A DNA stretch of 64,000 bases. It comes from a candidate division WOR-1 bacterium RIFOXYB2_FULL_45_9 (GTDB taxonomy: Bacteria > Margulisbacteria > WOR-1 > O2-12-FULL-45-9 > XYB2-FULL-48-7). This document shows, one piece after another, positions 8,652 to 16,333 of the stretch. The stretch spans positions 927,277 through 991,276 of the forward strand of contig MEUD01000001.1 in the NCBI GenBank assembly GCA_001771575.1. Direction: 5' to 3'. Each line of letters starts with the position of its first letter. Positions within the stretch are counted from its first letter, which is position 1. The translations under genes were made by a program, and so were the position numbers. The notes beneath the pieces are model-generated. The model did no database searches and had not been told where the DNA came from. It saw only the letters and a list, made by a program, of their open reading frames with translations.

Positions 8652-9289
8652 TAATAATCTTTAAATTCTGCGCGACCGGCCGCGTCCGGATCAAGGAAAT
8701 ATATTAAATTCCGGTACGCCGGGCTCCTTTTAAGTCCGCCAAGCTCGCCGGCGTGACTCCCGCCGCTGATCACCGCCTGCCAGGCTTCAACGGTAGCGTA
8801 GCCGCTCTCTTCGATCAAATAACGGGCGATAACCGCTCCGGTCCGGTCAGCTCCCCAGCGGCAATGGAGGTAGACGGGGCCTTTCAGCTTTTCTTTGATC
8901 TTCAGCCATTCGTCATTGGTCGGCACCTTGGAGGAGCTCATCGGGACATGCAGTCTCGACATCCCTGCCTTTTTCAAAAGCCTCGCGTATCTTTTTTGGG
9001 CGTTTTGGGAATTCTCAAGGTCAACAACCTCCCTGACCCCCATCTCTTTCAAAAAATTCATTATCGACATGACTTGCCGATCACTATTATCTAATTTTTT
9101 CGGGCCCAAGGGATGTCCGCCGGCCCAGATGTGTCCGTCGATCAACCGGCAATTATATGGAAGCGGTCCGCGACCGGATATTTTCGCGGCTGGAAATTTT
9201 TGGCAAATTGAAAGTTCGGCAAAAGCAAGTACACTAAAGAGAAGCAGGCCCGCGGTTATTAAGATAGCTCGTTTTGTTATAAATACCAC
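8648..9289 (-). CDS. Exported dual-specificity/tyrosine phosphatase-like protein
   Basis: A 213-residue protein with an N-terminal hydrophobic segment (about residues 6-25) acting as a signal peptide or anchor. The catalytic P-loop is H-C-R-W-G-A-D-R-T-G, that is C-x5-R with Cys143 and Arg149. An upstream L-I-D-G-H-I-W-A-G-G-H-P and V-V-D-L-E-N match bacterial DSP/SIW14-like phosphatases, which act on phosphotyrosine, inositol phosphates or similar. It would act outside the cytoplasm; the substrate is unknown. The usual Asp general acid is not obvious by eye. It stands alone on the minus strand between marC and the tRNA region. Confidence 0.75.
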   Translation of the reverse strand: MVFITKRAILITAGLLLFSVLAFAELSICQKFPAAKISGRGPLPYNCRLIDGHIWAGGHPLGPKKLDNSDRQVMSIMNFLKEMGVREVVDLENSQNAQKRYARLLKKAGMSRLHVPMSSSKVPTNDEWLKIKEKLKGPVYLHCRWGADRTGAVIARYLIEESGYATVEAWQAVISGGSHAGELGGLKRSPAYRNLIYFLDPDAAGRAEFKDYY

Positions 9290-9303
9290 CCAAAATTATG
9301 GGA

Positions 9304-9365
9304 ATATCGGGGCGATCCGCCTTTGGCGGACGACCTTCCCGATCGGATCGGGACGCTCTACCAAG
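9304..9365 (-). pseudogene. Relic of tRNA-Pro with palindromic insert
   Basis: Twelve nt at 9304-9315 are identical to the 3' flank and acceptor end of the intact tRNA (9371-9382). Twelve nt at 9354-9365 match its D-arm (9421-9432). The 38 nt between them do not come from the tRNA. They hold two hairpins, TCCGCC-TTT-GGCGGA (9316-9330) and TCCCGATC-G-GATCGGGA (9337-9353). This looks like a decayed tandem copy of the tRNA. Confidence 0.55.
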
Positions 9366-9373
9366 TAAACATA

Positions 9374-9437
<64 letters not shown>

Positions 9438-9447
<10 letters not shown>

Positions 9448-9683
9448 ACAATAAACAGACTTCCCAGATACTTCCGACTTTTCTGCGCTTTAAGAAAGGC
9501 TTCTCTATTCCGCGCTTCAATTAAGGTCTTATACTCTTCTTGATAAACCAATTCGAACGGCCTAAAATACCTGTTCCCTTTGGTTTCTCCTGCGTTGTGC
9601 TCCGCAAGTCTTCTTTTAAGATTCGATGTGCAGCCGATATAATACCGACCACTTTTCAAGCTCTTTAAAATATAAACAAACAC
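9438..9683 (-). CDS. Small GIY-YIG domain nuclease-like protein
   Basis: An 81-residue protein that is almost entirely one GIY-YIG domain: F-V-Y-I-L-K at the start (the GIY strand) and Y-Y-I-G-C-T (the YIG strand). Then come R-R-L-A-E-H-N and E-A-R-N-R-E-A-F-L-K with the expected metal-binding Glu. This is the UPF0213/YhbQ-like group; members are often scattered near tRNA or rRNA genes and may behave as small selfish elements. The reading frame ends in TAG inside the first 10 nt of tRNA-Pro, on the same strand, so the mRNA would run straight into the tRNA. A C-rich stretch lies upstream. Function beyond the fold is unknown. Confidence 0.85.
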
Positions 9684-9717
9684 CGCCCCCCCTCACCCCA
9701 CTGTCCACTTCTTTACA

Positions 9718-9823
9718 CTCTACCAAGTCCCGACTTATCAATTATATATAATGCGGAAAGTCGGGATCCCGATGATTCCATAATTATTATAATCAATGAC
9801 CATCGGGACTAAGCTACGCCCCG
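9718..9823 (-). pseudogene. Relic 5' half of tRNA-Pro, split by an 81-bp palindromic insert
   Basis: Positions 9718-9727 plus 9809-9823 together equal the 25 nt at 9423-9447 of the intact tRNA without a mismatch. They are cut cleanly inside the D-arm by the 81 nt at 9728-9808. No 3' half follows, so it cannot make a tRNA. Confidence 0.7.
9728..9808. repeat. 81-bp double-hairpin insert with TCCCGA/TCGGGA ends
   Basis: Two hairpins stand back to back: TCCCGACTT (9728-9736) with AAGTCGGGA (9758-9766), and TCCCGATG (9767-9774) with CATCGGGA (9801-9808). They meet at the perfect palindrome TCGGGATCCCGA (9761-9772). The loops are AT-rich. The unit is non-coding, resembles a miniature mobile or palindromic repeat, and has no visible target duplication. 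Confidence 0.6.
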
Positions 9824-9883
9824 CTGTCATTAATTGCTCTATTCTATCATTATTCAGTCAAGTTGTTAAATGCTAACGAACTG

Positions 9884-10285
9884 TTAACGCAAGCCGTGCT
9901 CGTTAAAGCAACGAGTATATTGCTTATCTATAATAATCAGGTGCTCGGTCAGCCAAGTCTCCATAAACTCGACCATTTGACCGACTATATCGGTCTCCCC
10001 TTTTTCAAACCTCGCCACAAATTCCGCGATCTTACCCAACAATTCCTGATGGATTTTCTTATGCTCCATCGCTCCTTCATAATTGAAAAGATCAAAATAT
10101 TTTTCTTCGGTGCTAAAGTGGAGTTTCGCGTATGCTAATAATTTATTTATCGAGTCGCCCAAAACCAACTTTTTATGAAAATAATACGCCTCGTAAAGTT
10201 CGTTAAGCAGCCCTAGAAAATATTGATGCTGCTCGTCAATTTCTTTGACGTTAACGCTCATTTCCTGTGTCCATTTTATCGACAT
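9884..10285 (-). CDS. Bacteriohemerythrin
   Basis: This 133-residue four-helix protein carries the complete di-iron ligand set of hemerythrins: His20 (D-E-Q-H-Q), His56 and Glu60 (H-F-S-T-E-E), His75 and His79 (H-K-K-I-H), His115 and Asp120 (H-L-I-I-I-D). It begins I-K-W-T-Q-E-M-S-V-N, the usual start of single-domain bacterial hemerythrins. These bind O2 reversibly and serve in oxygen delivery, sensing or protection. That fits an organism that meets oxygen occasionally. It lies 19 nt after plsY on the same strand, so it is probably the last gene of a lysC-plsY-hemerythrin unit. Confidence 0.92.
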   Translation of the reverse strand: MSIKWTQEMSVNVKEIDEQHQYFLGLLNELYEAYYFHKKLVLGDSINKLLAYAKLHFSTEEKYFDLFNYEGAMEHKKIHQELLGKIAEFVARFEKGETDIVGQMVEFMETWLTEHLIIIDKQYTRCFNEHGLR

Positions 10286-10304
10286 ATTAACGCCACTCTG
10301 GTAA

Positions 10305-10922
10305 TCATTGTTTCAGAAACTTGCGCAACGCCTCGCCGATCGTAGTGTCTTTGCCGCTAAAATACCACTGGAGATCAAAACGATGGACATAGACCGCCAG
10401 GACCGCCCCCACCGCGGCAAAGGTTATGTATTCTATCCCCCAGGAACCAAGCCAAAGCAAGACCGGAAGCAGACAAATGATCAGGACGGTCGCAGGGATA
10501 AAATAACGAACGACCAAAAAACTGAACAGCCAAAATAAAACGACCACCAGGGTCAGGAAAGGATCCAGCGCCAATAAGATCCCGCCGGTTGTCGCCACCC
10601 CTTTCCCTCCTCGAAATCTCAAAAAAACCGAAAAATCATGCCCAACAATCGACGCCAAACCAGCCAGGGCAATCCCCCAATCGGTCAAACCGATCAAACG
10701 GGCCCCCACAATCGCCAAATACCCCTTGGCAATATCACCGAACAGAGAGAGAAGCGCTGGCCATGGACCGGCAACAACCAAAACATTGGTCGCCCCAACA
10801 TTACCGGACCCTTCCTCGCGAACATCTTTTCCTTTTATCTTACTCGGGAAAAAATGGCTAAAGGGGAGGCTCCCAAGTAAATACGCAAACAGAAGATAGC
10901 CTAACGTCAGAATATAGACCAT
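10305..10922 (-). CDS. plsY: Acyl-phosphate:glycerol-3-phosphate acyltransferase PlsY
   Basis: A complete 205-residue inner-membrane protein with about six helices. It carries the three PlsY motifs: G-S-G-N-V-G-A-T-N-V-L (motif 1), the F-R-G-G-K-G-V-A-T loop (motif 2), and the C-terminal Y-V-H-R-F-D-L-Q region followed by G-K-D-T-T-I-G-E (related to motif 3). It uses acyl-phosphate from PlsX to acylate glycerol-3-phosphate. The gene starts 4 nt after the lysC stop. It is the second plsY in the window; the other starts at 253 on the same strand and belongs to the same family but differs in sequence. Confidence 0.93.
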   Translation of the reverse strand: MVYILTLGYLLFAYLLGSLPFSHFFPSKIKGKDVREEGSGNVGATNVLVVAGPWPALLSLFGDIAKGYLAIVGARLIGLTDWGIALAGLASIVGHDFSVFLRFRGGKGVATTGGILLALDPFLTLVVVLFWLFSFLVVRYFIPATVLIICLLPVLLWLGSWGIEYITFAAVGAVLAVYVHRFDLQWYFSGKDTTIGEALRKFLKQ

Positions 10923-10926
10923 CTAT

Positions 10927-12171
10927 TTAGGAAACTTTTTCCAGTCCAAAGGCCTGGTGCAGAACTTTAACCGCTTTTTTCCCTTGTTCAGCCTTAATTA
11001 CGCAGGAGATCTTGATCTCGGAGGTACTGATCATTTGGATGTTAATGCCGTTTTCCGCCAGCGCGCCGAACATTTTTGAAGCGGTACCGGGCTGGCTGAC
11101 CATACCGACCCCGACCAGAGAAACCTTGCTGACGTCGGCGTCAGCGACAACTTTATCGGCATGAAGTACCCTGGCGACCTTTTCGGCCGCCTCGACCGCT
11201 TTTTTTAGGTCGGTTTTTTCCACCGTGAAAGCCATGTCGGCGTGGGTCCCTTGCGAATTTATCGCCTGGACGATCATGTCGACGTTGATCTTCTCTTTTG
11301 CCAGCGCACCGAACAGTTGGGAGGCGATCCCCGGCTTATCGGGCATTTTAAGAATGCCGATCTTGGCGACATTGTCATCAAGCGCGATCCCCCTCACCGC
11401 TTCCGTTTTTTCCATTTTTCCCGCCTCCTTAGCGATCCTGGACGGCGACATGATATAGGTCCCCTCGTCGTCTTTCAAACTCGAACGGAGATGGATGACC
11501 ATGTCGTATATACTGGCGCATTCGACGGAACGAGGGTGCAGGACCTGCGCGCCCAAACTGGCCAGCTCCAGCATTTCTTCGTAAGAAATGTATTTAATTT
11601 TGCGGGCATCCGGAACGATCCGCGGATCGGTCGTATAAACCCCGTCAACGTCGGTATAAATATCGCAAACGTCAGCTTTTAGGGCGGCGGCCAGGGCAAC
11701 GGCGGAAGTGTCTGACCCACCTCGGCCAATGGTTATAATGTCCCCTTTGCTGTCAATCCCCTGAAAACCGGTGATCACCACGACTTTTCCGTCTTTAAGT
11801 TCCTTTTTTAACCGGTCCAGCCTGATCTCTTTTATCCGGGCTTTTTTATAGATATCTTCCGTGACAACCCCCGCCTGTCCGCCAGTCAGGGAAATTGCCG
11901 GGCAACCGGCCGTTTGCAGGGCCATCGCCAAGAGGGCCGCGGAAACTTGCTCTCCCGTAGAGACTAACATGTCGTATTCGCGCGGGTCGGGATTTTCGGT
12001 CACGCAGTTCATTAGCTCGATCAGTTCATCGGTGGTGTGTCCCATGGCCGAAACGACAACAACCACGTCGTACCCGGCTGATTTGGCTTTTTTGACCCGC
12101 TCCGCGACCTTTTTGATCTTTTCCGGGTCACCGACAGAGGTTCCGCCGTATTTGTGAACGATTATTGACAT
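10927..12171 (-). CDS. lysC: Aspartate kinase
   Basis: The enzyme phosphorylates aspartate at the entry to lysine, threonine, methionine and diaminopimelate synthesis. It begins M-S-I-I-V-H-K-Y-G-G-T-S-V-G (ATP site). The stretch T-I-G-R-G-G-S-D-T-S-A-V-A-L-A-A-A-L and the C-terminal ACT repeats for feedback control are present (I-G-I-L-K-M-P-D-K-P-G and V-S-L-V-G-V-G-M). I choose the ATG at 12171 (414 residues). A longer reading to 12252 adds 27 unrelated residues that overlap the preceding ROK gene and a TATAAT box at 12181-12186. That -10 box ends 9 nt before the ATG, so translation may be leaderless. Confidence 0.95.
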   Translation of the reverse strand: MSIIVHKYGGTSVGDPEKIKKVAERVKKAKSAGYDVVVVVSAMGHTTDELIELMNCVTENPDPREYDMLVSTGEQVSAALLAMALQTAGCPAISLTGGQAGVVTEDIYKKARIKEIRLDRLKKELKDGKVVVITGFQGIDSKGDIITIGRGGSDTSAVALAAALKADVCDIYTDVDGVYTTDPRIVPDARKIKYISYEEMLELASLGAQVLHPRSVECASIYDMVIHLRSSLKDDEGTYIMSPSRIAKEAGKMEKTEAVRGIALDDNVAKIGILKMPDKPGIASQLFGALAKEKINVDMIVQAINSQGTHADMAFTVEKTDLKKAVEAAEKVARVLHADKVVADADVSKVSLVGVGMVSQPGTASKMFGALAENGINIQMISTSEIKISCVIKAEQGKKAVKVLHQAFGLEKVS

Positions 12172-12180
12172 GACCTGGAA

Positions 12181-12186
12181 ATTATA
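12181..12186 (-). promoter_or_regulatory. Candidate -10 box of lysC
   Basis: TATAAT on the minus strand, 9 nt before the lysC ATG, with only a weak -35 (TTTCTC, 17 nt upstream). It would allow lysC to be transcribed separately from the ROK gene that ends at 12182. Confidence 0.4.
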
Positions 12187-13159
12187 GCACGGGATTATAA
12201 AACGAGAAATCCCTTGTCTCTGCCAGTACAGCCGCTCCCAATAAACCTGCATCGTCGCCTAATTCCGAGAGGACGACTTTTGAGGCCAGATCATTCTGCC
12301 GCGGCCAGGAAACGACCCCCGGCGAGCGGAGCATTATTCTCAATGTATCCAACAGCGGTTGACCGATCTGCGCCACTCCCCCACCCAAAACGTGGAGACC
12401 ATTTAACGTCAAAGCGTGGCCGGTCGAAATATTCATCGCCAGATAAGCCATCGCCTGGTGGACCACCTTGACCGCGACCTCGTTCTTTGAAAGAAAAGCG
12501 GCGCCAACTTCTTCTCCGGTCAGGCGATTACCCGTTAATTGAAAATAATGTTCGGACATGGCAGTTCCGCTGACGTAAGCTTCAGCACAGCCGCGAGCGC
12601 CGCAGCCGCATTCTTTGGCGGATCGATCCAGGATTGGGTTGACGACCTTAAAGTGCCCTCCTTCATTGGCCCGGGGGAAGATCTCTTGCTCGCCGTCAAC
12701 TATCGCGAACCCGTATCCGGTGCCGATACCGTGCCAGATCACGACATCCCGCTCCCGACCGGCGCCAAACATCGCTTCCCCCATCACGGCGGAACGCGCG
12801 TCATTGAACCCGAAGATCCTCATCCCAGCCGCCCTCGACAAAGCGTCAATAAACCCTTCAAAACCAAAACTTAAATTCGGAGGCGAGAATAAGGGTTCGC
12901 CGCTTTTTTCGTCTATCGGGCAGGGAAAGCCAATCCCGCCGACGGCAACGTCATTGATCCCAAACCGGGAAATTTCCAGGGCGGATCTTTCTGCCAGCGC
13001 TTGAGGGCTGGAGAACTCTTTCATCGGCACGCGGACGCTCTTTTCGATTGCTCCTCGTTCCACCACGGCCAAACGTAAATTTGTGCCGCCGATATCCCCG
13101 GCCAGGACCCGGCGCGCCGGCCGCGCGGCATAATTAGAAACCCTCGTACACACATTCAT
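12182..13159 (-). CDS. ROK-family sugar kinase, probably glucokinase
   Basis: A 325-residue kinase of the ROK family. The phosphate-binding loop is L-A-G-D-I-G-G-T-N-L-R-L-A-V-V, and the catalytic Asp lies in F-G-F-N-D-A-R-S-A. The ROK zinc motif is E-C-G-C-G-A-R-G-C-A-E-A-Y-V-S-G. ROK kinases phosphorylate glucose or related free sugars, here most likely glucose, feeding glycolysis or sugar-1-phosphate pools. An AAAGGAG site lies 7 nt before the ATG. Upstream (13196-13223) is a weak match to the bipartite motif shared by the glucan locus, which would tie this kinase to that regulon. There is no DNA-binding domain, so it is not a ROK repressor. Confidence 0.88.
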   Translation of the reverse strand: MNVCTRVSNYAARPARRVLAGDIGGTNLRLAVVERGAIEKSVRVPMKEFSSPQALAERSALEISRFGINDVAVGGIGFPCPIDEKSGEPLFSPPNLSFGFEGFIDALSRAAGMRIFGFNDARSAVMGEAMFGAGRERDVVIWHGIGTGYGFAIVDGEQEIFPRANEGGHFKVVNPILDRSAKECGCGARGCAEAYVSGTAMSEHYFQLTGNRLTGEEVGAAFLSKNEVAVKVVHQAMAYLAMNISTGHALTLNGLHVLGGGVAQIGQPLLDTLRIMLRSPGVVSWPRQNDLASKVVLSELGDDAGLLGAAVLAETRDFSFYNPVL

Positions 13160-13195
13160 ATTTTTCTCCTTTGCGATTAAACATAGATCGCATAA

Positions 13196-13223
13196 TTATC
13201 CCCGTTTTCATTAAATAATTTCA
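13196..13223 (-). promoter_or_regulatory. Candidate sigma-28-like motif before the ROK kinase
   Basis: TGAAATTA (13216-13223) - 12 nt - GGGGATAA (13196-13203) on the minus strand, with spacing identical to the copies in the glucan locus. The -10 half has GG instead of the CG core, so this is a weaker match. The ATG is 36 nt downstream. Confidence 0.45.
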
Positions 13224-13253
13224 ATAAAAAATAAATATGAGAAAAAAAACAAA

Positions 13254-13949
13254 TTAAGCGATAAGCGAGGAGATCTCAACGGCCGTCAAATATCGCCATT
13301 CCCCAGGCCGCAGGTCGCCCAAAGATAATCCTCCCATTCGGACCCGACGCAAAGCGACAACTTCGTTCCCCAGCGCCTCCATCATCTTTCTGATCTGGCG
13401 GTTTCGCCCTTCCTTGATGATCATTTTAACCCGCCTGGGATCAATGACTATCACCTTGGCCGGCAGGGTTTTCTTCCCTTCAAGATAGATCCCCCGTCTA
13501 AGCTTATCAATTTCCGTGGGCGAAAGCGGGGTTAACACAACAACATCATATTCCTTTTCATGCTCGTAGCGTGGGTGGGTCAACTTCAAAGCGACCTCTC
13601 CATCGTTTGTGATCAGAAGCAAACCTTCAGAGTCCCGGTCAAGACGACCCACCGGAAACAATCTTCCTTCAACCCCTTTTAGCAGGTCTATAACCGTGGT
13701 CATTTCTCCTTGCGCGCAGGTTGAAACGACCCCTCTTGGCTTGTTCAATAATATGTATATTTTCTTGCTGTTATTTGATATTTTAACATCGTCGACCTTG
13801 ATCTCATCCTTTTCCGGATCGATCTTGACTCCCTGAGAATCGATCACAACCTCGTTGACCTTCACCCGACCATCCGAGATTATTTCCTCCGCCCGGCGGC
13901 GGGAAGCGTAGCCGCAATCGGCCAAGTATTTTTGCAGTCTTATCAGCAT
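13254..13949 (-). CDS. 23S rRNA pseudouridine synthase, RsuA/RluB family
   Basis: The 231-residue protein has an N-terminal S4 RNA-binding domain (R-L-Q-K-Y-L-A-D-C-G-Y-A-S-R-R-R-A-E-E, about 1-60) and a pseudouridine synthase domain. The catalytic Asp lies in G-R-L-D-R-D-S-E-G-L-L-L. Family motifs N-K-P-R-G-V-V-S-T and E-G-R-N-R-Q-I-R-K-M follow. It converts a specific uridine in rRNA to pseudouridine; RluB (23S) and RsuA (16S) cannot be separated with certainty by eye. A TAAAAT box in an extended context (TGCTAAAAT, 13959-13964) ends 9 nt before the ATG, so this too may be leaderless. Confidence 0.92.
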   Translation of the reverse strand: MLIRLQKYLADCGYASRRRAEEIISDGRVKVNEVVIDSQGVKIDPEKDEIKVDDVKISNNSKKIYILLNKPRGVVSTCAQGEMTTVIDLLKGVEGRLFPVGRLDRDSEGLLLITNDGEVALKLTHPRYEHEKEYDVVVLTPLSPTEIDKLRRGIYLEGKKTLPAKVIVIDPRRVKMIIKEGRNRQIRKMMEALGNEVVALRRVRMGGLSLGDLRPGEWRYLTAVEISSLIA

Positions 13950-13958
13950 ATTACTGTT

Positions 13959-13964
13959 ATTTTA
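13959..13964 (-). promoter_or_regulatory. Candidate extended -10 box of the pseudouridine synthase gene
   Basis: TGCTAAAAT on the minus strand, with its hexamer at 13959-13964, 9 nt before the ATG at 13949. No good -35 box is visible, as expected for extended -10 promoters. Confidence 0.4.
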
Positions 13965-13996
13965 GCATATTGGCGGAAATCCCCCGTTATTTAAGC

Positions 13997-14025
13997 TTGT
14001 CAGCCTCTCCCCACTATGTTAAAAT
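13997..14025 (+). promoter_or_regulatory. Promoter of pgsA-cinA
   Basis: TTGTCA (13997-14002), a 17-nt spacer and TAAAAT (14020-14025) in the context TATGTTAAAATT, as before ftsZ. It leaves a leader of about 45 nt before the TTG start. Confidence 0.65.
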
Positions 14026-14076
14026 TCTAATGGTTTGAGGAAAAGGAATAAATTGGGTTAATCTGCGGTGTTTTAA

Positions 14077-14604
14077 TTGAAAAAATATATCGATTCATTT
14101 AATCAAATATCATTAGCGAATAAAATAACGTTGTTGAGGTTAGCCCTAGTTCCGGTCTGCGTGACATTTCTGTTGCTTGGCTTATATGGCCTGGCGGCCG
14201 TCACCTTCCTTTTCCTCTCTTTTTCCGACGCTCTTGACGGTTATATAGCACGTAAATATTATCAGGTCTCGGAGATTGGAAAATTGCTCGATCCCTTAGC
14301 GGATAAGATCCTTGTGATTTCTGTATTGATAGCGCTAACTGGTTTAGGAAAAGCTGATCCTGTTCCGGTCATTTTGCTTTGCGCGCGGGAGTTCATCATT
14401 GCCAGCGTTCGCGGGCGGCAGATCTTTGCCGCGAGCCCGGTCGCTAAATGGAAGACCGTTTTCCAGGTCCTGGCGGTTTTCATGATCATTTTGAATCTCC
14501 CGCTCTCAGGATTAGCTCTCTGGATCGCCGTGGCGCTGTCGCTTTTTTCTGGAGGCGCCTATTTATGGCAGAGCGATCTGGTCAAACAGCTGAAAACAAC
14601 TTAG
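14077..14604 (+). CDS. pgsA: CDP-alcohol phosphatidyltransferase, probably phosphatidylglycerophosphate synthase
   Basis: A 175-residue inner-membrane enzyme. The CDP-alcohol transferase signature D-x2-D-G-x2-A-R-x8-G-x3-D-x3-D is complete: S-D-A-L-D-G-Y-I-A-R, then E-I-G-K-L-L-D-P-L-A-D-K. It joins glycerol-3-phosphate to CDP-diacylglycerol for phosphatidylglycerol. The N-terminal A-N-K-I-T-L-L-R is typical of PgsA. The frame starts with a TTG at 14077 directly after an in-frame TAA, so no earlier start is possible. The leader has GAGGAAAAGGA about 30 nt upstream but no close ribosome binding site. The next gene overlaps its end by 40 nt, and cinA next to pgsA is a common pair. Confidence 0.88.
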   Translation: MKKYIDSFNQISLANKITLLRLALVPVCVTFLLLGLYGLAAVTFLFLSFSDALDGYIARKYYQVSEIGKLLDPLADKILVISVLIALTGLGKADPVPVILLCAREFIIASVRGRQIFAASPVAKWKTVFQVLAVFMIILNLPLSGLALWIAVALSLFSGGAYLWQSDLVKQLKTT

Positions 14605-15119
14605 GTTTTTTTAGTCAGGTCCTGGCGGCCCTTGGCCGGAATACCGACCAACAGGTAAGCGAACTTCTGCGCGAGCGGCGCTTGACCGTCGCGGTCGCCG
14701 AATCGCTGACCGGAGGCCTGATCTCCAGTCGATTGACCAACCTCGCCGGAAGCTCCGATTTTTTTATCGGCGGAGTTGTTTGTTACTCACCCCGGATCAA
14801 AGTTTCCCAGGTCGGCGTATCCCCCGCCCTCATCAGCCAGTTCGGCGTCGTCAGCCGCGACGTCGCCGTCGCCCTGGCTGAAGAGGTCAGGAAACGCTTT
14901 AAAAGCGACATCGGCGTTGGCGCGACCGGCGTCGCCGGACCGGACCCGATCCCTCCGGCCCCGGTCGGCAAGGTTTTTGTCGCCGTTTCCGGTAAAGACG
15001 GGACTGACTGGAAAGAGTTAAACTTAGACGGTAAGCGCGAAGAGATCAGGGAAAGATCGGCCGCCGCCGCGCTCGGCCTGCTGTGGCTTCATTTAGGCGG
15101 AAAAATCGACGAAAAATGA
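14565..15119 (+). CDS. CinA C-terminal domain protein (NMN amidohydrolase, PncC type)
   Basis: The frame stays open upstream, but the ATG at 14565 with a GGAGG site 9 nt before it fits best and gives 184 residues. The domain shows L-T-V-A-V-A-E-S-L-T-G-G-L-I-S-S-R-L-T, F-F-I-G-G-V-V-C-Y and G-V-G-A-T-G-V-A-G-P-D-P, the signatures of CinA C-terminal/PncC proteins. These deamidate nicotinamide mononucleotide to nicotinate mononucleotide in NAD recycling. The N-terminal competence/ADP-ribose pyrophosphatase domain of full CinA is absent. The gene overlaps pgsA by 40 nt and precedes recA, a classic neighbourhood for cinA. Confidence 0.9.
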   Translation: MAERSGQTAENNLGFFSQVLAALGRNTDQQVSELLRERRLTVAVAESLTGGLISSRLTNLAGSSDFFIGGVVCYSPRIKVSQVGVSPALISQFGVVSRDVAVALAEEVRKRFKSDIGVGATGVAGPDPIPPAPVGKVFVAVSGKDGTDWKELNLDGKREEIRERSAAAALGLLWLHLGGKIDEK

Positions 15120-15128
15120 CCGCGTGTT

Positions 15129-15215
15129 CCGCGAGTTGAAAGGCTCGCGGTAGTAAAAACAAAACTTAAGGAGTTGAAATAATAAGCTTTCAAGGGAAAG
15201 GCTGCCAGGCCTTTA
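15129..15215 (+). other. Structured leader region before recA
   Basis: The 160-nt gap between cinA and recA holds two hairpins. CCGCGAG (15129-15135) pairs with CTCGCGG (15144-15150), and AAAGGC at about 15198-15203 pairs with GCCTTT at about 15208-15213. Neither is followed by a T-run, so they are not plain terminators. I recognise no known riboswitch. Confidence 0.3.
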
Positions 15216-15279
15216 TCTTGGGGGAGTTTGCGTCAATTATTTAACGGCCCATTCGAATATTTTTAAGGAGGATACATAT

Positions 15280-16302
15280 ATGGTCAGCGAAAAAAGCGTT
15301 GAAAAACTCGCCGAGAAAAGCAGTGAAAAGTCCAAGGCCCTGGGGATTGCGATCGCCCAGATCGAAAAGAATTACGGCAAAGGTTCGATCATGAAATTGG
15401 GAGAAGCGTCCAAGTTGAACGTCGAGGTCATTCCGACCGGCGCCCTCTCCGTCGACGCGGCCCTTGGGGTCGGCGGGTTTCCTCGCGGCCGGATCATTGA
15501 GATCTACGGCCCGGAAGGCGGAGGAAAGACCACCGTCTCTTTGCACGCAATCGCCGAGGCCCAAAGACGCGGCGGCGTGGCGGCGTTCATTGACGCCGAA
15601 CATTCCATGGACCCGGCTTACGCCAAGAAATTGGGGGTCAACATCGACAACCTCCTGATCTCACAACCTGATTACGGCGAGCAGGCGCTGGAGATCGCCG
15701 AGACCTTGATCCGCTCCGGAGCGATCGACATTATCGTCGTCGACTCGGTGGCGGCGCTGGTCCCGAAAGCCGAAGTTGAAGGGGAAATGGGGGACGCGGT
15801 CATGGGGCTGCAAGCCAGATTGATGTCCCAGGCCCTGCGCAAATTGACGTCGGTCATCAGCAAGTCCAAGACCGTGATGATCTTCATTAACCAACTGCGC
15901 GAAAAGATCGGGGTCATGTTCGGCAATCCGGAGACGACACCGGGGGGCCGGGCGCTCAAGTTCTACTCCTCGGTCAGGCTCGACGTCCGGGCGGGAGAAA
16001 AGATCAAGGAGAACGAGAAGATCATCGGGACCAGGGTCAAAGTTAAGGTCGTCAAGAACAAGGTGGCGCCGCCGTTCCGCGAAGCCAGCTTCCTCCTGAT
16101 CCACGGTGAGGGACTGCTCCGGGAAGCCGATATCCTTGACCAGGCGGTAAACCTGAACCTGGTCGAAAAAAGCGGCTCCTGGTTTTCTTATGGCGGGGAA
16201 AAGATCGGTCAAGGATTCGACGGCGCGGTCAAGTATTTGAAAGAGAACGGCAAGGTCGCGGCCAAGATCGAAGGAGAGATTCGCAAATCGTTGTCCCATT
16301 AA
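15280..16302 (+). CDS. recA: Recombinase RecA
   Basis: The 340-residue strand-exchange ATPase of homologous recombination and SOS signalling. The Walker A loop is G-P-E-G-G-G-K-T-T, where most RecA have G-P-E-S-S-G-K-T-T, a small but visible change. Walker B is [10 protein letters not shown]. The L1/L2 DNA-binding loops follow ([23 protein letters not shown] and [16 protein letters not shown]). An AAGGAGG site sits 9 nt before the ATG. I see no clear LexA box upstream, so damage control cannot be shown here. RNase Y follows 31 nt later. Confidence 0.98.
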   Translation: MVSEKSVEKLAEKSSEKSKALGIAIAQIEKNYGKGSIMKLGEASKLNVEVIPTGALSVDAALGVGGFPRGRIIEIYGPEGGGKTTVSLHAIAEAQRRGGVAAFIDAEHSMDPAYAKKLGVNIDNLLISQPDYGEQALEIAETLIRSGAIDIIVVDSVAALVPKAEVEGEMGDAVMGLQARLMSQALRKLTSVISKSKTVMIFINQLREKIGVMFGNPETTPGGRALKFYSSVRLDVRAGEKIKENEKIIGTRVKVKVVKNKVAPPFREASFLLIHGEGLLREADILDQAVNLNLVEKSGSWFSYGGEKIGQGFDGAVKYLKENGKVAAKIEGEIRKSLSH

Positions 16303-16333
16303 AAAGCGGTAATTTTCTAGAGGGGGTTTAATT

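Noticed and set aside
15129..15150. A terminator between cinA and recA
   Set aside because: The hairpin CCGCGAG/CTCGCGG is strong but is followed by TAGTAAAAAC, not a T-run. I kept it only as part of a structured leader.
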